Assembly: GCF_900119825.1 (NCBI RefSeq)
Contig: NZ_FPKR01000003.1
Location: forward strand, 124,001-188,000
Length of the DNA stretch: 64,000 nucleotides
Direction: 5' to 3'
Origin: Chitinimonas taiwanensis DSM 18899
Lineage (GTDB): Bacteria; Pseudomonadota; Gammaproteobacteria; Burkholderiales; Chitinimonadaceae
A program made the translations under genes and the position numbers. The first letter of the stretch is position 1. Every line of letters begins with the position of its first letter. Positions 36,249 through 45,220 of the stretch are shown here, piece after piece. A model generated the notes under the pieces. That model saw nothing but the letters and a program-made list of their open reading frames with translations, was not told where the DNA came from and made no database searches.

Positions 36249-37132
36249 TCCGCAGCCGGCTCGGCTGGTTCCACATGGATGCTGATCTGGCAGCGCGGCA
36301 GGCGCGCGTGGATGGCGGCCTCGAGCTGGTCACACAGGCTGTGGCTGTCTGCCACGCTTAGCGTGCCGGGTACGCTGAGTTTGAAATCCACGAAACGTTG
36401 ATTGCCTGACTTGCGCGTGCGCAGCGCACTGGTCTGCGCGCTGGCGGGCAGGCTGGCCTGCAGGGCCGCGGCGATTTCGGCCAGCTCGGCATCGGGCAAG
36501 GCGCTGTCCATCAGCCCATCGGCCGAGCGGCGCAGAAGCTGGGCGCCGATGCGCAAGATATTCACTGCGACCAGCATAGCGATCAGCGGGTCGAGGAAAT
36601 ACCAGGTGGGCGGCAGCCAGAGTAGCAGGCCCAGCGCAATCGCCACCCCCAGCGAGGTCCATACATCCGAGAGCAGGTGATGGGCGTCAGCCTCCAGCGC
36701 GATGCTGTCGTGGCGCTTGGCATAGCGCAGCAGCAGCAGCGCGGTGGCCGCATTGACGGCGGTGGCCAACATGGAGATGACGATGCCCCAGCCGATGCGC
36801 TCTATTGGCATCGGATCGAGCAGCTTGTGAATACTCTCGTACACGATGCTCAGCGCCGCGATGATGATCAGCGCGCCTTCGAAACCGCTGGAGAAATACT
36901 CGGCCTTCTCATGGCCCCAGGGGTGGTCGCGGTCGGCCGGCTTCGCGGCGATGCTGAGCGCGATCAGGCCGGCAATCGCGGCAGCCAGGTTGACGAAGGA
37001 TTCCAGGGCGTCCGAGTACAGGCTGACCGAACCGGTCAGCTCATAGGCCAGGAATTTCAGGCTCAGTGTGATGCAGGCTGCGGCAATCGACAGCATGGCC
37101 ATATGGCGGGGGGTGATGCGGCTGGCAGACAT
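36245..37132 (-). CDS. cation diffusion facilitator (CDF) metal efflux transporter
   Basis: This 295-residue protein has six membrane helices and a cytoplasmic C-terminal domain. The metal-site motifs are SDALESFVN (helix 2) and HHLLSDVWTSLG (helix 5, HxxxD). The HPWGHEKAEYFSSG loop is typical of the zinc/iron group. It exports divalent cations in exchange for protons; the metal cannot be fixed from the sequence alone. ATG 37132 is chosen to match family length. Confidence 0.9.
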   Translation of the reverse strand: MSASRITPRHMAMLSIAAACITLSLKFLAYELTGSVSLYSDALESFVNLAAAIAGLIALSIAAKPADRDHPWGHEKAEYFSSGFEGALIIIAALSIVYESIHKLLDPMPIERIGWGIVISMLATAVNAATALLLLRYAKRHDSIALEADAHHLLSDVWTSLGVAIALGLLLWLPPTWYFLDPLIAMLVAVNILRIGAQLLRRSADGLMDSALPDAELAEIAAALQASLPASAQTSALRTRKSGNQRFVDFKLSVPGTLSVADSHSLCDQLEAAIHARLPRCQISIHVEPAEPAAD

Positions 37133-37192
37133 AGAGGGCTCTCGAAACAAGGGGCAGAGGCTAGACCGGTTGGCTGAAGCGGCACTTAAGCC

Positions 37193-37675
37193 TCAGCTGC
37201 GTCCACCCACCAGGTGAGCCAGCGGCAGGGCAGTGGTCTGCTTGATCGCCTGCAGCACAAAGCTGGACTTCACATCTACCACGCCTGGATGCGGCAGCAA
37301 GGTGTCCATCACGAAGCGCGAGAAGTGCGCGAGGTCTTCGAACACCACGCGCAGCAGATAATCCATTTCGCCAGCCATGGCATGGCAGCTGACCACCTCG
37401 GGCCAGGCCTGCACCGCTTCGGCGAACGTGGCGAACTGGCGCTCACGCTTGTCCAGCATCACCCGCACGAAGGCTTCCAGACCCAGACCGATCTTGGCCG
37501 GCTCCAAGAGCGCCACGTAGCGACCAATCACCCCCTCCTGCTCGAGACGCTTCAGCCGGCGCAGGGTGGGCGAGGGCGATAGATTGATCGCCTCGGCCAG
37601 TTCCAGATTGCTGAGGCGGCCATCTTGCTGCAGCACGGAGAGGATTTTCAGGTCGATCTTGTCCAGCTCGATCAT
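37193..37675 (-). CDS. Lrp/AsnC family regulator, probable regulator of the tyrosine degradation operon
   Basis: This 160-residue protein has the winged HTH ([35 protein letters not shown]) and a RAM domain ([35 protein letters not shown]). It is divergent from hppD. The 168-bp gap carries two perfect inverted repeats placed for an operator. Lrp-type regulators often sense the amino acid whose catabolism they control, so tyrosine or phenylalanine is the inferred ligand. Confidence 0.9.
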   Translation of the reverse strand: MIELDKIDLKILSVLQQDGRLSNLELAEAINLSPSPTLRRLKRLEQEGVIGRYVALLEPAKIGLGLEAFVRVMLDKRERQFATFAEAVQAWPEVVSCHAMAGEMDYLLRVVFEDLAHFSRFVMDTLLPHPGVVDVKSSFVLQAIKQTTALPLAHLVGGRS

Positions 37676-37698
37676 TTTTATGCTCTGTTTGTAAGCTT

Positions 37699-37717
37699 AT
37701 TGGCATTTTATGCCAAT
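37699..37717. promoter_or_regulatory. operator-like inverted repeat in the Lrp-hppD gap
   Basis: ATTGGCAT-TTT-ATGCCAAT is a perfect 19-bp inverted repeat with 8-bp arms, 24 bases upstream of the Lrp-type start. Its size and symmetry suit a dimeric Lrp/AsnC regulator. Confidence 0.55.
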
Positions 37718-37736
37718 GCTGCGCTGCTCCAAGCAG

Positions 37737-37767
37737 GAATTTGCAAGCACATTGCGCAAGCAAATTC
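37737..37767. promoter_or_regulatory. second inverted repeat in the Lrp-hppD gap
   Basis: GAATTTGC (37737-37744) and GCAAATTC (37760-37767) are perfect 8-bp arms 15 bases apart. The site is about 76 bases before hppD, a place from which an activator could act. Confidence 0.45.
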
Positions 37768-37843
37768 GTATGCTCTCGCTGCCGGATCACCTGGCGCGCA
37801 AACAAGCGCAGACCAACCCCACCTATGGATAGAGGACAGCAGC

Positions 37844-38923
37844 ATGGCGGATCTTTTTGAAAACCCGATGGGCCTGATGGGCTTTGAATTCGTCGAATTC
37901 GCCTCGCCCACGCCCAATGTGCTGGAGCCGCTGTTCGAGAAGATGGGTTTCACGCTGGTGGCGCGCCATCGCTCCAAGGATGTGCTGCTGTACCGCCAGG
38001 GCGGCATCAATTTCATCGTCAACCGCGAACCCAAGAGCGTGGCCGGCTATTTTGCCGCCGAGCACGGCCCCTCGGCTTGCGGTCTGGCTTTCCGCGTCAA
38101 GGATTCACACAAGGCCTATGAAAAGGCGCTGGAACTGGGTGCCCAGCCTATCGACATCCCCACCGGGCCGATGGAACTCAAGCTGCCGGCCATCAAGGGT
38201 ATTGGCGGTGCACCGCTCTACCTGATCGACCGCTTCGAGGAAGGCCGCTCGATCTACGATATCGACTTCGAATTCATCGACGGCGTTGACCGCCACCCGC
38301 TTGGTCATGGCTTCAAGGTGGTCGACCACCTGACCCACAATGTCTACCGCGGCCGCATGAAGTTCTGGGCCGACTATTACGAGCGCCTGTTCAACTTCCG
38401 CGAGATCCGCTACTTCGATATCAAGGGCGAATACACCGGCCTGACCTCCAAGGCCATGACCGCGCCGGACGGCCAGATCCGCATCCCGCTCAACGAGGAA
38501 TCGTCCAAGGGTGCGGGCCAGATCGAGGAATTCCTGATGAAGTTCAACGGTGAGGGCATCCAGCATATCGCCCTGTTCACCGATGACCTGATCGGCAGCA
38601 TCGACAAGTTGCGCGCCGCCGGCATTCCGCTGATGACCGCGCCGCGCGACACCTACTATGAAATGCTTGAAGAGCGCCTGCCTGGCCATGGCGAGAATGT
38701 GGCGGCACTGCAAACGCGCGGCATTCTGCTCGATGGCAGTACCGCCGATGGCAGCAAGCGCCTCTTGCTGCAGATCTTCTCGGAAACCGTGCTCGGCCCG
38801 GTGTTCTTCGAATTCATCCAGCGCAAGGGCGACGATGGTTTTGGCGAGGGAAATTTCAAAGCCCTGTTCGAATCGCTCGAACGAGACCAGATCCGTCGGG
38901 GTGTGCTGAAGGCCGAGGCCTAA
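37844..38923 (+). CDS. hppD: 4-hydroxyphenylpyruvate dioxygenase
   Basis: HppD converts 4-hydroxyphenylpyruvate to homogentisate. The 359-residue protein has two VOC modules and the iron ligands H162 (VVDHLTHNV), H241 ([11 protein letters not shown]) and E323 ([10 protein letters not shown]). The C-terminal gate helix ([20 protein letters not shown]) is intact. The start has AGAGGA upstream. It is the first gene of the Phe/Tyr degradation operon and is divergent from the Lrp-type regulator. Confidence 0.97.
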   Translation: MADLFENPMGLMGFEFVEFASPTPNVLEPLFEKMGFTLVARHRSKDVLLYRQGGINFIVNREPKSVAGYFAAEHGPSACGLAFRVKDSHKAYEKALELGAQPIDIPTGPMELKLPAIKGIGGAPLYLIDRFEEGRSIYDIDFEFIDGVDRHPLGHGFKVVDHLTHNVYRGRMKFWADYYERLFNFREIRYFDIKGEYTGLTSKAMTAPDGQIRIPLNEESSKGAGQIEEFLMKFNGEGIQHIALFTDDLIGSIDKLRAAGIPLMTAPRDTYYEMLEERLPGHGENVAALQTRGILLDGSTADGSKRLLLQIFSETVLGPVFFEFIQRKGDDGFGEGNFKALFESLERDQIRRGVLKAEA

Positions 38924-38959
38924 GCCATGGTTGCACTACCTCCGTCCGAGCGTCAGCGA

Positions 38960-39085
38960 GGCTCCCTCCAAGACCGTGCAACTTGGACTGCCGTCGCGGC
39001 GGCGAGGGCGGGGGAGTGGAATCGATCAGTAAACAGACGCTCAAACAGGGATGCTGATGCGCGCCCGGCTTTGCCGGGCGGTGAG
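38960..39085 (+). repeat. 126-bp dispersed intergenic repeat, copy B
   Basis: This is the second copy of the element at 23033-23158, in the same orientation relative to the flanking genes. It lies inside the hppD-VOC gap, in the middle of the operon, and ends 35 bases before the VOC start. It contains CCAAG/CTTGG arms and the hairpin CCCGGCTTTGCCGGG, so the RNA could be structured. Confidence 0.8.
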
Positions 39086-39120
39086 CGGATGTTTCAGACC
39101 AGTTGTTGTTGGGAGTTGCA

Positions 39121-39660
39121 ATGAAAATCGACCGCATCCACCACGTGGCTTATCGCTGCAAGGACGCCAAGGAAACCGTGCTCTGGTATCAGAAGATGCT
39201 GAAGATGGATTTCGTGCTGGCCATCGCTGAGGACTTCGTGCCCTCGACCAAGGCGCCGGATCCCTATATGCATATCTTTCTGGATGCCGGTCAGGGCAAT
39301 GTACTGGCCTTCTTCGAACTGCCCACCCAGCCCGAGATGGGGCGCGACCCGAATACCCCGGCCTGGGTCCAGCACATCGCCTTCAAGGTGAAAGACCGGG
39401 ACGAACTGCTCGAATTCCGCGCCCATCTCGAAGCCAATGGCGTGGATGTGCTGGGCGTGACTGACCACGGCGCTTTCCATTCGATCTATTTCTTCGATCC
39501 GAATGGCCACCGTCTGGAACTGGCTTGCCCGGATCCGCAGGAAGCGGCCATGCTGGAAAAGCTCGACGCGGTGAAGTGGGACATGCTGGAAGAATGGTCG
39601 CGCACCAAGCGTGCGCCCAAGCATGCAGCCTTTCTGCATGAGCGTGAATTTCAGGGGTAG
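39121..39660 (+). CDS. VOC family protein in the tyrosine degradation operon
   Basis: This 179-residue protein has a GGGAG ribosome-binding site. It has one pair of VOC modules, with candidate metal ligands His (IHHVAYR), Glu (FFELP), His (WVQHIAFKV) and Glu (HRLELACP). This could be a glyoxalase/epimerase-like or dioxygenase-like site. It lies between hppD and phhA, five bases before phhA, so it is very probably part of the pathway. Its reaction is unknown. It is not an HmgA homologue, which is much larger with a different fold. Confidence 0.85.
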   Translation: MKIDRIHHVAYRCKDAKETVLWYQKMLKMDFVLAIAEDFVPSTKAPDPYMHIFLDAGQGNVLAFFELPTQPEMGRDPNTPAWVQHIAFKVKDRDELLEFRAHLEANGVDVLGVTDHGAFHSIYFFDPNGHRLELACPDPQEAAMLEKLDAVKWDMLEEWSRTKRAPKHAAFLHEREFQG

Positions 39661-39665
39661 TGGTC

Positions 39666-40565
39666 ATGAATGCCAATGCGGCAAGCGCAAGCACCGACAA
39701 GGTCAAGCACGGCCTGGCCGCGGCAGATGCCGCGCCACCCAGCCCGGACTGGACCATAGACCAGGGTTGGGCCAACTACACGGCCGAGGAGCATGCGGTC
39801 TGGAAGACACTATTCGAGCGCCAGACCAAGCTCTTGGCAGGCCGCGCCTGCGATGCCTTCGTGGCCGGCATGCGCGATTTGCCGATGGGGCCGGATGAGA
39901 TTCCAGACTTTCGCAAGCTGTCGGCCGTGCTGATGCAACAGACTGGCTGGCAGGTGGTGGCCGTGCCGGGCCTGGTGCCGGACGAGGTGTTCTTCGAGCA
40001 CTTGGCCAATCGCCGCTTCCCGGCCGGGAACTTCATCCGCAAGCCGCACGAGCTCGATTATCTGGAAGAGCCGGATGTGTTCCACGATGTATTCGGCCAT
40101 GTGCCGATGCTGATGAACCCGGTGTTCGCCGACTATATCCAGGCTTATGGCGCGGGTGGTTTGAAGGCGCACCGGCAGGGCATGCTGAAGAATCTGGCCC
40201 GCGTGTACTGGTATACGGTTGAGTTCGGCTTGGTGCAGCAGGCCGATGGCCTGCGCATCTATGGGGCCGGCATCGCCTCGTCCTATACCGAAAGCATTTT
40301 CTGCCTCGACGATGCCTCGCCGAACCGCATCCGTTTCGAACTCGAGCGGGTGATGCGCACCAACTACCGCATCGATGACTTCCAGGAAGTGTATTTCGTG
40401 CTGAACAATCTGGAAGAGCTGCTCGAGCTCGACCGCATCGACTTCAGCCCCATCTATGCGCGCATCCAGGCCCAGCCCGAGCTGCAGCCGGGCGATGTGC
40501 TCGATACCGACCAGGTATTGCACCGCGGTACCGCCGCCTACCATAGCGCCAAACGACACGCCTAA
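39666..40565 (+). CDS. phhA: phenylalanine 4-monooxygenase
   Basis: PhhA hydroxylates phenylalanine to tyrosine using tetrahydropterin and iron. The 299-residue protein has the iron ligands H140 and H145 (FHDVFGHVPML) and E186 (VYWYTVEFGLV). The family stretch GAGIASSYTES follows. There is no ACT regulatory domain, as in other bacterial enzymes. About 30 disordered residues precede the domain. ATG 39666 is chosen over GTG 39660 on ribosome-binding-site spacing. The pterin recycling enzyme phhB is encoded at 55851. Confidence 0.96.
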   Translation: MNANAASASTDKVKHGLAAADAAPPSPDWTIDQGWANYTAEEHAVWKTLFERQTKLLAGRACDAFVAGMRDLPMGPDEIPDFRKLSAVLMQQTGWQVVAVPGLVPDEVFFEHLANRRFPAGNFIRKPHELDYLEEPDVFHDVFGHVPMLMNPVFADYIQAYGAGGLKAHRQGMLKNLARVYWYTVEFGLVQQADGLRIYGAGIASSYTESIFCLDDASPNRIRFELERVMRTNYRIDDFQEVYFVLNNLEELLELDRIDFSPIYARIQAQPELQPGDVLDTDQVLHRGTAAYHSAKRHA

Positions 40566-40612
40566 TCACACTGCGCCGCCAGCGGCGCCAGGCTTAAGAA
40601 CAGGAAGACAGT

Positions 40613-41593
40613 ATGAAACTCGCCTCACTCAAACACGGCCGCGATGGCCGTCTGGTGGTCGTCAGCCGCGATCTGAGCCGCTGCATTGCCGTGCCGCAGA
40701 TCGCCGCCACCCTGCAGGCCGCGCTCGACGATTGGGCCAATGTGGTCATCCACCTGCGCGATATCAGCGATGCGCTCAATGCCGGCCAGTTGGCCGATGC
40801 CCTGCCGTTTGACCCGGCTGACTGCGCTGCGCCGCTGCCGCGTGCCTATCAGTGGGTCGATGGCTCGGCCTATCTGAACCATGTTGAGCTGGTGCGCAAG
40901 GCGCGCAATGCCGAGATGCCGCCGTCTTTCTATACCGATCCGCTCATGTATCAGGGCGGCTCGGACGATCTGCAGGGCGCGCGTGACCCAATCACGATCC
41001 GTGACGAAGCCTGGGGCACCGATCTGGAAGCTGAAGTGGCGGTGATCACCGACGATGTGCCGATCGGAACCACGGCCGCGGAGGCGCACAAGCATATTCG
41101 CCTGCTGATGCTGGTCAACGATGTGAGCCTGCGCGGCCTGATCCCGAACGAGCTGGCCAAGGGTTTTGGCTTCGTGCTGTCCAAGCCAGCCAGCGCCTTC
41201 AGCCCGGTGGCCGTGACGCCGGACGAATTGGAAGGCGATTGGCGCGAGGGCAAGCTGCACCTTCCGCTGCGCACCTGGATCAATGGCGAGTGGTTTGGTG
41301 AGCCGAATGCCGGCGAGGAAATGACCTTCAGCCATGCCGACCTGATCGCCCACCTGGCGACCACGCGCAAGCTGGGCGCCGGCTCCATCGTCGGTTCCGG
41401 CACCATCTCGAACAAGGACCGCAAGCGTGGCTTCTGCTGCATTGCCGAGGTGCGCATGATTGAAACTATCGAGCAGGGCAAGCCGGCCACCCCTTTCCTC
41501 AAGCACGGCGACACGGTGAAGATCGATATGTGGGACCAGGCTGGGCGTTCGATCTTCGGCAGCATCGAACAGACGGTTCAGCTGGTGAAGTAA
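40613..41593 (+). CDS. fumarylacetoacetate hydrolase family protein
   Basis: This 326-residue protein has the FAH catalytic domain. Metal-binding acids lie in GTDLEAEVAVITDD and VNDVSLRGL, and a substrate loop in LSKPASAFSPVAV. In this operon it should cleave fumarylacetoacetate to fumarate and acetoacetate, the last step of tyrosine degradation. The short bacterial form differs from the 420-residue eukaryotic type. FAH-fold proteins also include decarboxylases and hydratases, so the call rests on context. Confidence 0.88.
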   Translation: MKLASLKHGRDGRLVVVSRDLSRCIAVPQIAATLQAALDDWANVVIHLRDISDALNAGQLADALPFDPADCAAPLPRAYQWVDGSAYLNHVELVRKARNAEMPPSFYTDPLMYQGGSDDLQGARDPITIRDEAWGTDLEAEVAVITDDVPIGTTAAEAHKHIRLLMLVNDVSLRGLIPNELAKGFGFVLSKPASAFSPVAVTPDELEGDWREGKLHLPLRTWINGEWFGEPNAGEEMTFSHADLIAHLATTRKLGAGSIVGSGTISNKDRKRGFCCIAEVRMIETIEQGKPATPFLKHGDTVKIDMWDQAGRSIFGSIEQTVQLVK

Positions 41594-41596
41594 GCG

Positions 41597-42244
41597 ATGC
41601 GCACGCTCTATACCTATTTCCGTTCCTCGGCCGCTTGGCGCGTACGCATTGCGCTTGCGCACAAGGGCCTGCCTTACGAGGCGGCGCCCATCCACCTGTT
41701 GCGCGATGGTGGCGAGCAGAAGTCGGCGCGCTATCTGGCGCTGAATCCGCAAGGTCTGGTGCCTGCACTGGCCGACGGGGCGCAGGTATTAAGCCAGTCG
41801 CTGGCGATCTGCGAATACCTCGATGAGCGCTATCCGGACACGCCGGCGCTGCTGCCGGCCGATCTGCTCGAGCGCGCCAAGGTGCGCGCGCTTGCCTATG
41901 CGATCGCCTGCGATATCCATCCGATCAATAATCTGCGCGTGCTGCAGTATCTGAAGGGCAAGCTTGGCCACAGTCAGGACGAAGTGGACGAGTGGTACCT
42001 GCACTGGATACGCACCGGCTTCGTGGGCCTGGAAGCCGAATTGGCCCGCCTTGGTAGCCAGCGCTTCTGCGTGGGCGAGGCGGTCAGCCTGGCTGACATC
42101 TGCCTCGTGCCGCAGGTGTTCAATGCGCGCCGCTTCCAGCTCGATCTGAGCCCGTTTCCGCATATCGTGGCGGTGGATGCCGCGCTGAGCGGGCTGGCGG
42201 CGTTTGCCGATACCCACCCTTCTTGGCAGCCGGATACCGAATAG
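41597..42244 (+). CDS. maiA: maleylacetoacetate isomerase
   Basis: This 215-residue zeta-class glutathione transferase has the N-terminal SSAAWRVRIAL motif with the activating serine, NPQGLVPAL and the glutathione-binding QSLAICEYLDE. MaiA isomerises maleylacetoacetate to fumarylacetoacetate using glutathione. It starts three bases after the FAH-like gene and ends the operon. An AT-rich inverted repeat follows. Confidence 0.94.
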   Translation: MRTLYTYFRSSAAWRVRIALAHKGLPYEAAPIHLLRDGGEQKSARYLALNPQGLVPALADGAQVLSQSLAICEYLDERYPDTPALLPADLLERAKVRALAYAIACDIHPINNLRVLQYLKGKLGHSQDEVDEWYLHWIRTGFVGLEAELARLGSQRFCVGEAVSLADICLVPQVFNARRFQLDLSPFPHIVAVDAALSGLAAFADTHPSWQPDTE

Positions 42245-42272
42245 CGGCTGCTTGCTTGGTAGCGAGGTGGAT

Positions 42273-42288
42273 TTGTTAAAATTAACAA
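42273..42288. promoter_or_regulatory. AT-rich inverted repeat after maiA
   Basis: TTGTTAA-AA-TTAACAA is a perfect 7-bp-armed inverted repeat in an AT-rich patch, followed by the hairpin CCCGGC...GCCGGG (42308-42324). It could be a promoter/operator for the small gene at 42338. Confidence 0.35.
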
Positions 42289-42337
42289 TTCCTTATTGAA
42301 TGATTTACCCGGCTTCGCGCCGGGCCGCCTTGCCACC

Positions 42338-42508
42338 ATGTCCTCTCTCGTCGCTCCTGCCCATCCCGCCTGCCATCTTCCTGCCGAGGACGAACTGTTA
42401 CGGCGTATCGAAGTCCTGCTCGAGGAGTTGGATCAGGCCATCCTGGCCGTGCAGGCCGAGCGCGACATCCAGACTATTCGCGATACTCACGCTGGCCATA
42501 GCCGGTAA
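42338..42508 (+). CDS. possible small helical protein (56 residues)
   Basis: The reading frame starts at ATG 42338. It predicts one acidic amphipathic helix (ELLRRIEVLLEELDQAILA) and no membrane segment. The upstream inverted repeat and AT-rich stretch look promoter-like, but there is no ribosome-binding site. The last 35 bases overlap the end of clsB on the other strand. It may not be expressed; I do not recognise it. Confidence 0.35.
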   Translation: MSSLVAPAHPACHLPAEDELLRRIEVLLEELDQAILAVQAERDIQTIRDTHAGHSR

Positions 42509-43634
42509 GCCCGAGCAGACCGCGTACCAGCTGATAGGCGAGCCAGGGCAGCGCGCGCTGCCACCAGCGAGCCTGCATGACGCGCTGCGGCGGCACCGGC
42601 TCGGCATCGCGATCGATATGCAGCTGGATATCGCGCCGCAACGCGCTGGCCAGGGTCTTGTCCAGCGCGACGATATTCGCCTCGCGCGCGGTCAGCAGGC
42701 TGAAGGGGTCGATATTCGACGAGCCGACGGTCAGCCATTCGCCATCTACCACCGCCACCTTGGCATGCATAAAGCCCGCCGTGTACTCATGGATTTCCAT
42801 CCCGGCCGCCAGTAACGGCCGATACAGCACACGGGTGGCGTAATGCAGCAGCGCATGGTCGATGCGCCCCTGCAGCAGGATCACCACGCGCACGCCGCGC
42901 TTGGCGGCCGCCAGCAGCGCATGGCGCAGGCTGATGCCGGGCAGGAAATAGGCGTTTGCCAGCACGATTTCCTGATGCGCTGCCTCGATCGCCTCGATAT
43001 AGGCGGTCTCGATCGCTCGCCGATGGCGCAGATTGTCGCGCCGCACCAGGCGCGCGCGCACCGTGCCCTGCGGCTTGGGTTCGCCGCGCAAGCTGGGCAG
43101 CTTGTGCCATTCGCTCTTGAGTTGCGACCAGCAGGTATGCCGCCATTGGCCGGCCGCCACCGCATGCAGCTGGCTGAGCAGCGGGCCTTGTACACGCAGC
43201 GCATAGTCGTAGCGCGGCGCCAGCGCCGGGCCGTCGTGGTCGTTGAGGATATTGATGCCGCCGACAAAGCCGACCTCACCATCCACCACCGCCAGCTTGC
43301 GATGCATGCGGCGCAGGCGTTGGCGATTGAGTGAGAGCGGCGAGTACTCGGGGCGGAAGAACAGGAGGCGCACCCCGGCGCGTGCCAGGCTTAGCTGCAA
43401 CCTGTCGGGCAGATCGCGCGCGCCGAAGCCGTCCAAGAGCAGCTGCACGCGCACCCCGCGCCGCGCCGCGCGCATCAGCGCGGCCGAGACCTGCCGACCG
43501 GTGCTATCCGGCTTGTACAGATAGCTTTCCAGGAACACCTCATGGCGGGCCGCGCGAATGGCGGCCAGCAGGGCCGGGAAATACTCGGCGCCGTTGCGCA
43601 GCAGGGTGAGCTGGTTGCCATTACGCCAGGGCAT
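42474..43634 (-). CDS. clsB: cardiolipin synthase B-like phospholipase D family protein
   Basis: This 386-residue protein has two HKD motifs, HRKLAVVDG and HAKVAVVDG, as required for phospholipase D catalysis. It aligns with Escherichia coli ClsB, which makes cardiolipin and phosphatidylglycerol-type lipids. Shared segments are WRxGNxLxLLxNG at the start, RMHRK, NAYFLPG and GSSNIDPFSL. The ATG at 43634 matches the ClsB N-terminus (MPWRNGN); a TTG at 43664 is the other option. As in E. coli, it follows an endonuclease/exonuclease/phosphatase gene (YbhP-like). Confidence 0.92.
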   Translation of the reverse strand: MPWRNGNQLTLLRNGAEYFPALLAAIRAARHEVFLESYLYKPDSTGRQVSAALMRAARRGVRVQLLLDGFGARDLPDRLQLSLARAGVRLLFFRPEYSPLSLNRQRLRRMHRKLAVVDGEVGFVGGINILNDHDGPALAPRYDYALRVQGPLLSQLHAVAAGQWRHTCWSQLKSEWHKLPSLRGEPKPQGTVRARLVRRDNLRHRRAIETAYIEAIEAAHQEIVLANAYFLPGISLRHALLAAAKRGVRVVILLQGRIDHALLHYATRVLYRPLLAAGMEIHEYTAGFMHAKVAVVDGEWLTVGSSNIDPFSLLTAREANIVALDKTLASALRRDIQLHIDRDAEPVPPQRVMQARWWQRALPWLAYQLVRGLLGLTGYGQREYRE

Positions 43635-43691
43635 GCGGTTCCACGCACCCTGTGGGGTGGGCAAGGTCGTTCATAGCAGGGCGGGTGAGCA

Positions 43692-44519
43692 TCAGGCGCT
43701 GCCGCTGCGTCGGCGCAGCTCGGGCTGTGCCCAGTCGTCCGGCAGCCGTGCTGGCGCCAAGCTGGGCGGGGGATCGAGGCGTACGGTGGCGGTCAGCGGC
43801 GCATGGTCGCTGAGCCGGCCCCAGTCGCGCCCGGAATGGGTCTCGGCATGCTCGACATGCAGGCCGCGCAGATAGATGCGGTCCAGCGTCAGCACGGGCA
43901 GGCGCGCTGGAAAGGTAGCCGCCAGGCGGCCATGCAGGCTCTGAAACGCCTCGCGTAGATCAAGGCCTTCGCGCAGCACCGCGCAGGCTTCACGCTGCCA
44001 GTCATTGAAGTCACCGGCCACGATCAGCGGCTCATGCTGCGGGATTTGGCTGCGTGCGTAATCGATCAGGGTCTGCAGCTGTTGGCGGCGGTCGCCGGCG
44101 CGCAGATTCAGGTGCACACACAGCGCATGCAGCGGCGTTTCACGCCCAGGCAGGGCGATCACGCTGTGCAGCAGGCCGCGCCGCTCGAGCTTGCTCAGGC
44201 TCACGTCCTGGTTATGCCAGCGCAGTATCGGGTGGCGGCTGAGCAGGGCATTGCCATGGTGGCCGAGCCGGTACTCGGCATTGCGGCCATACACATGGTG
44301 CAGCTGCTCGTCGGCGAGGAAAGCATGCTGGGGCGAATCCGGCCAGTCGAGATGCCGGCCGGCGCGCTTCAGGTGCTCGCCCTGCACCTCCTGCAAGAAC
44401 ACCAAGTCCGCAGTCAGCCCGCCCAGCGCATGCTTGATATCGGGCAGCACATGCCGGCGATTGAAGGCCGACATGCCCTTATGGATGTTGTAGGTGGCGA
44501 TCTTGATGGTGGCGTCCAT
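43692..44519 (-). CDS. endonuclease/exonuclease/phosphatase family protein, YbhP-like
   Basis: This 275-residue protein has the EEP fold motifs: TYNIHKG near the start, VFLQEVQ, VHLNL, VAGDFNDW and a final LSDHAPL. Members cleave phosphodiester bonds in nucleic acids or lipids. Pairing with clsB, as in the ybhP-ybhO(clsB) order of enterobacteria, hints at a phospholipid role. ATG 44519 starts right before the first motif. The ribosome-binding site is weak. Confidence 0.88.
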   Translation of the reverse strand: MDATIKIATYNIHKGMSAFNRRHVLPDIKHALGGLTADLVFLQEVQGEHLKRAGRHLDWPDSPQHAFLADEQLHHVYGRNAEYRLGHHGNALLSRHPILRWHNQDVSLSKLERRGLLHSVIALPGRETPLHALCVHLNLRAGDRRQQLQTLIDYARSQIPQHEPLIVAGDFNDWQREACAVLREGLDLREAFQSLHGRLAATFPARLPVLTLDRIYLRGLHVEHAETHSGRDWGRLSDHAPLTATVRLDPPPSLAPARLPDDWAQPELRRRSGSA

Positions 44520-44614
44520 GTTGGACCGAGCGGCTAAAGTGAGTCGGCGTACTAACTTCCATTCTAGTTTGACCCGGCCGCTCGTGTGCAGCCCGTGCGC
44601 CTGCAGCCCCCGCC

Positions 44615-45220
44615 TTACAAGCCGGTCTGTACGCCTAGGTAGAGGCCGTGGTTGCACAGCGTCTTGCACACCTGGCCCTGCAGGCCGACGTAGACCGACC
44701 AGGGTTGCTGGCTGCTCTGCCGGCTTGGGCCCAGGTGCAATAACAGTTCATAGGGTAGGGTGGTGCGGCGTTGACGGGTTTCCTCGCGCTGGATCAGTGC
44801 GCCCTGAGAACTACGTACTTCGACCACGCTGCGTGCACTGAGTGTGCCGATCCCAAGCCCATACGAGAACCAGGATAGCGGCCTCGCGCGGTAGAGCAGA
44901 TTGATGCCGCTCAAGTCCTCGGTCTTTTGTTCGCAGCGCGAGGACAGCGAGCAGTTGATGACGGCGGCCACGGTTGAGCCGAGCTCGGCGCTCAGATTGC
45001 TGTAGCGGCGTGCTTGCAGCAGCACGGCGCCTTCGCCGAACTGATAGCCGAGACCAAGCCCAACTGCCGGTCCCCCATCGTCGCTGTGTTCGTTCAGATA
45101 GGCGCCGGCGCTCACTTCCGCATGCAACTGGTGCCAATCGAAGGAAGGGCTGGTCGGTACTTCGGCCAGGACCAGGGACGATAGGCAGGCTGCCAGCAGG
45201 CTTTGTGTCAGTAACTGCAT
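44615..45220 (-). CDS. exported hypothetical protein, possible outer membrane barrel
   Basis: This 201-residue protein has a signal peptide (about residues 1-19). The mature part alternates short amphipathic strands rich in glycine and aromatic residues (AVGLGLGYQFGEGAVLLQARRYS, SYGLGIGTLSARS). This suggests a small outer membrane beta-barrel, although the final residue is Leu and not Phe. A CSLSSRC pair could form a disulfide. No family is recognised. It sits alone between the endonuclease-like and nudB genes. Confidence 0.7.
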   Translation of the reverse strand: MQLLTQSLLAACLSSLVLAEVPTSPSFDWHQLHAEVSAGAYLNEHSDDGGPAVGLGLGYQFGEGAVLLQARRYSNLSAELGSTVAAVINCSLSSRCEQKTEDLSGINLLYRARPLSWFSYGLGIGTLSARSVVEVRSSQGALIQREETRQRRTTLPYELLLHLGPSRQSSQQPWSVYVGLQGQVCKTLCNHGLYLGVQTGL

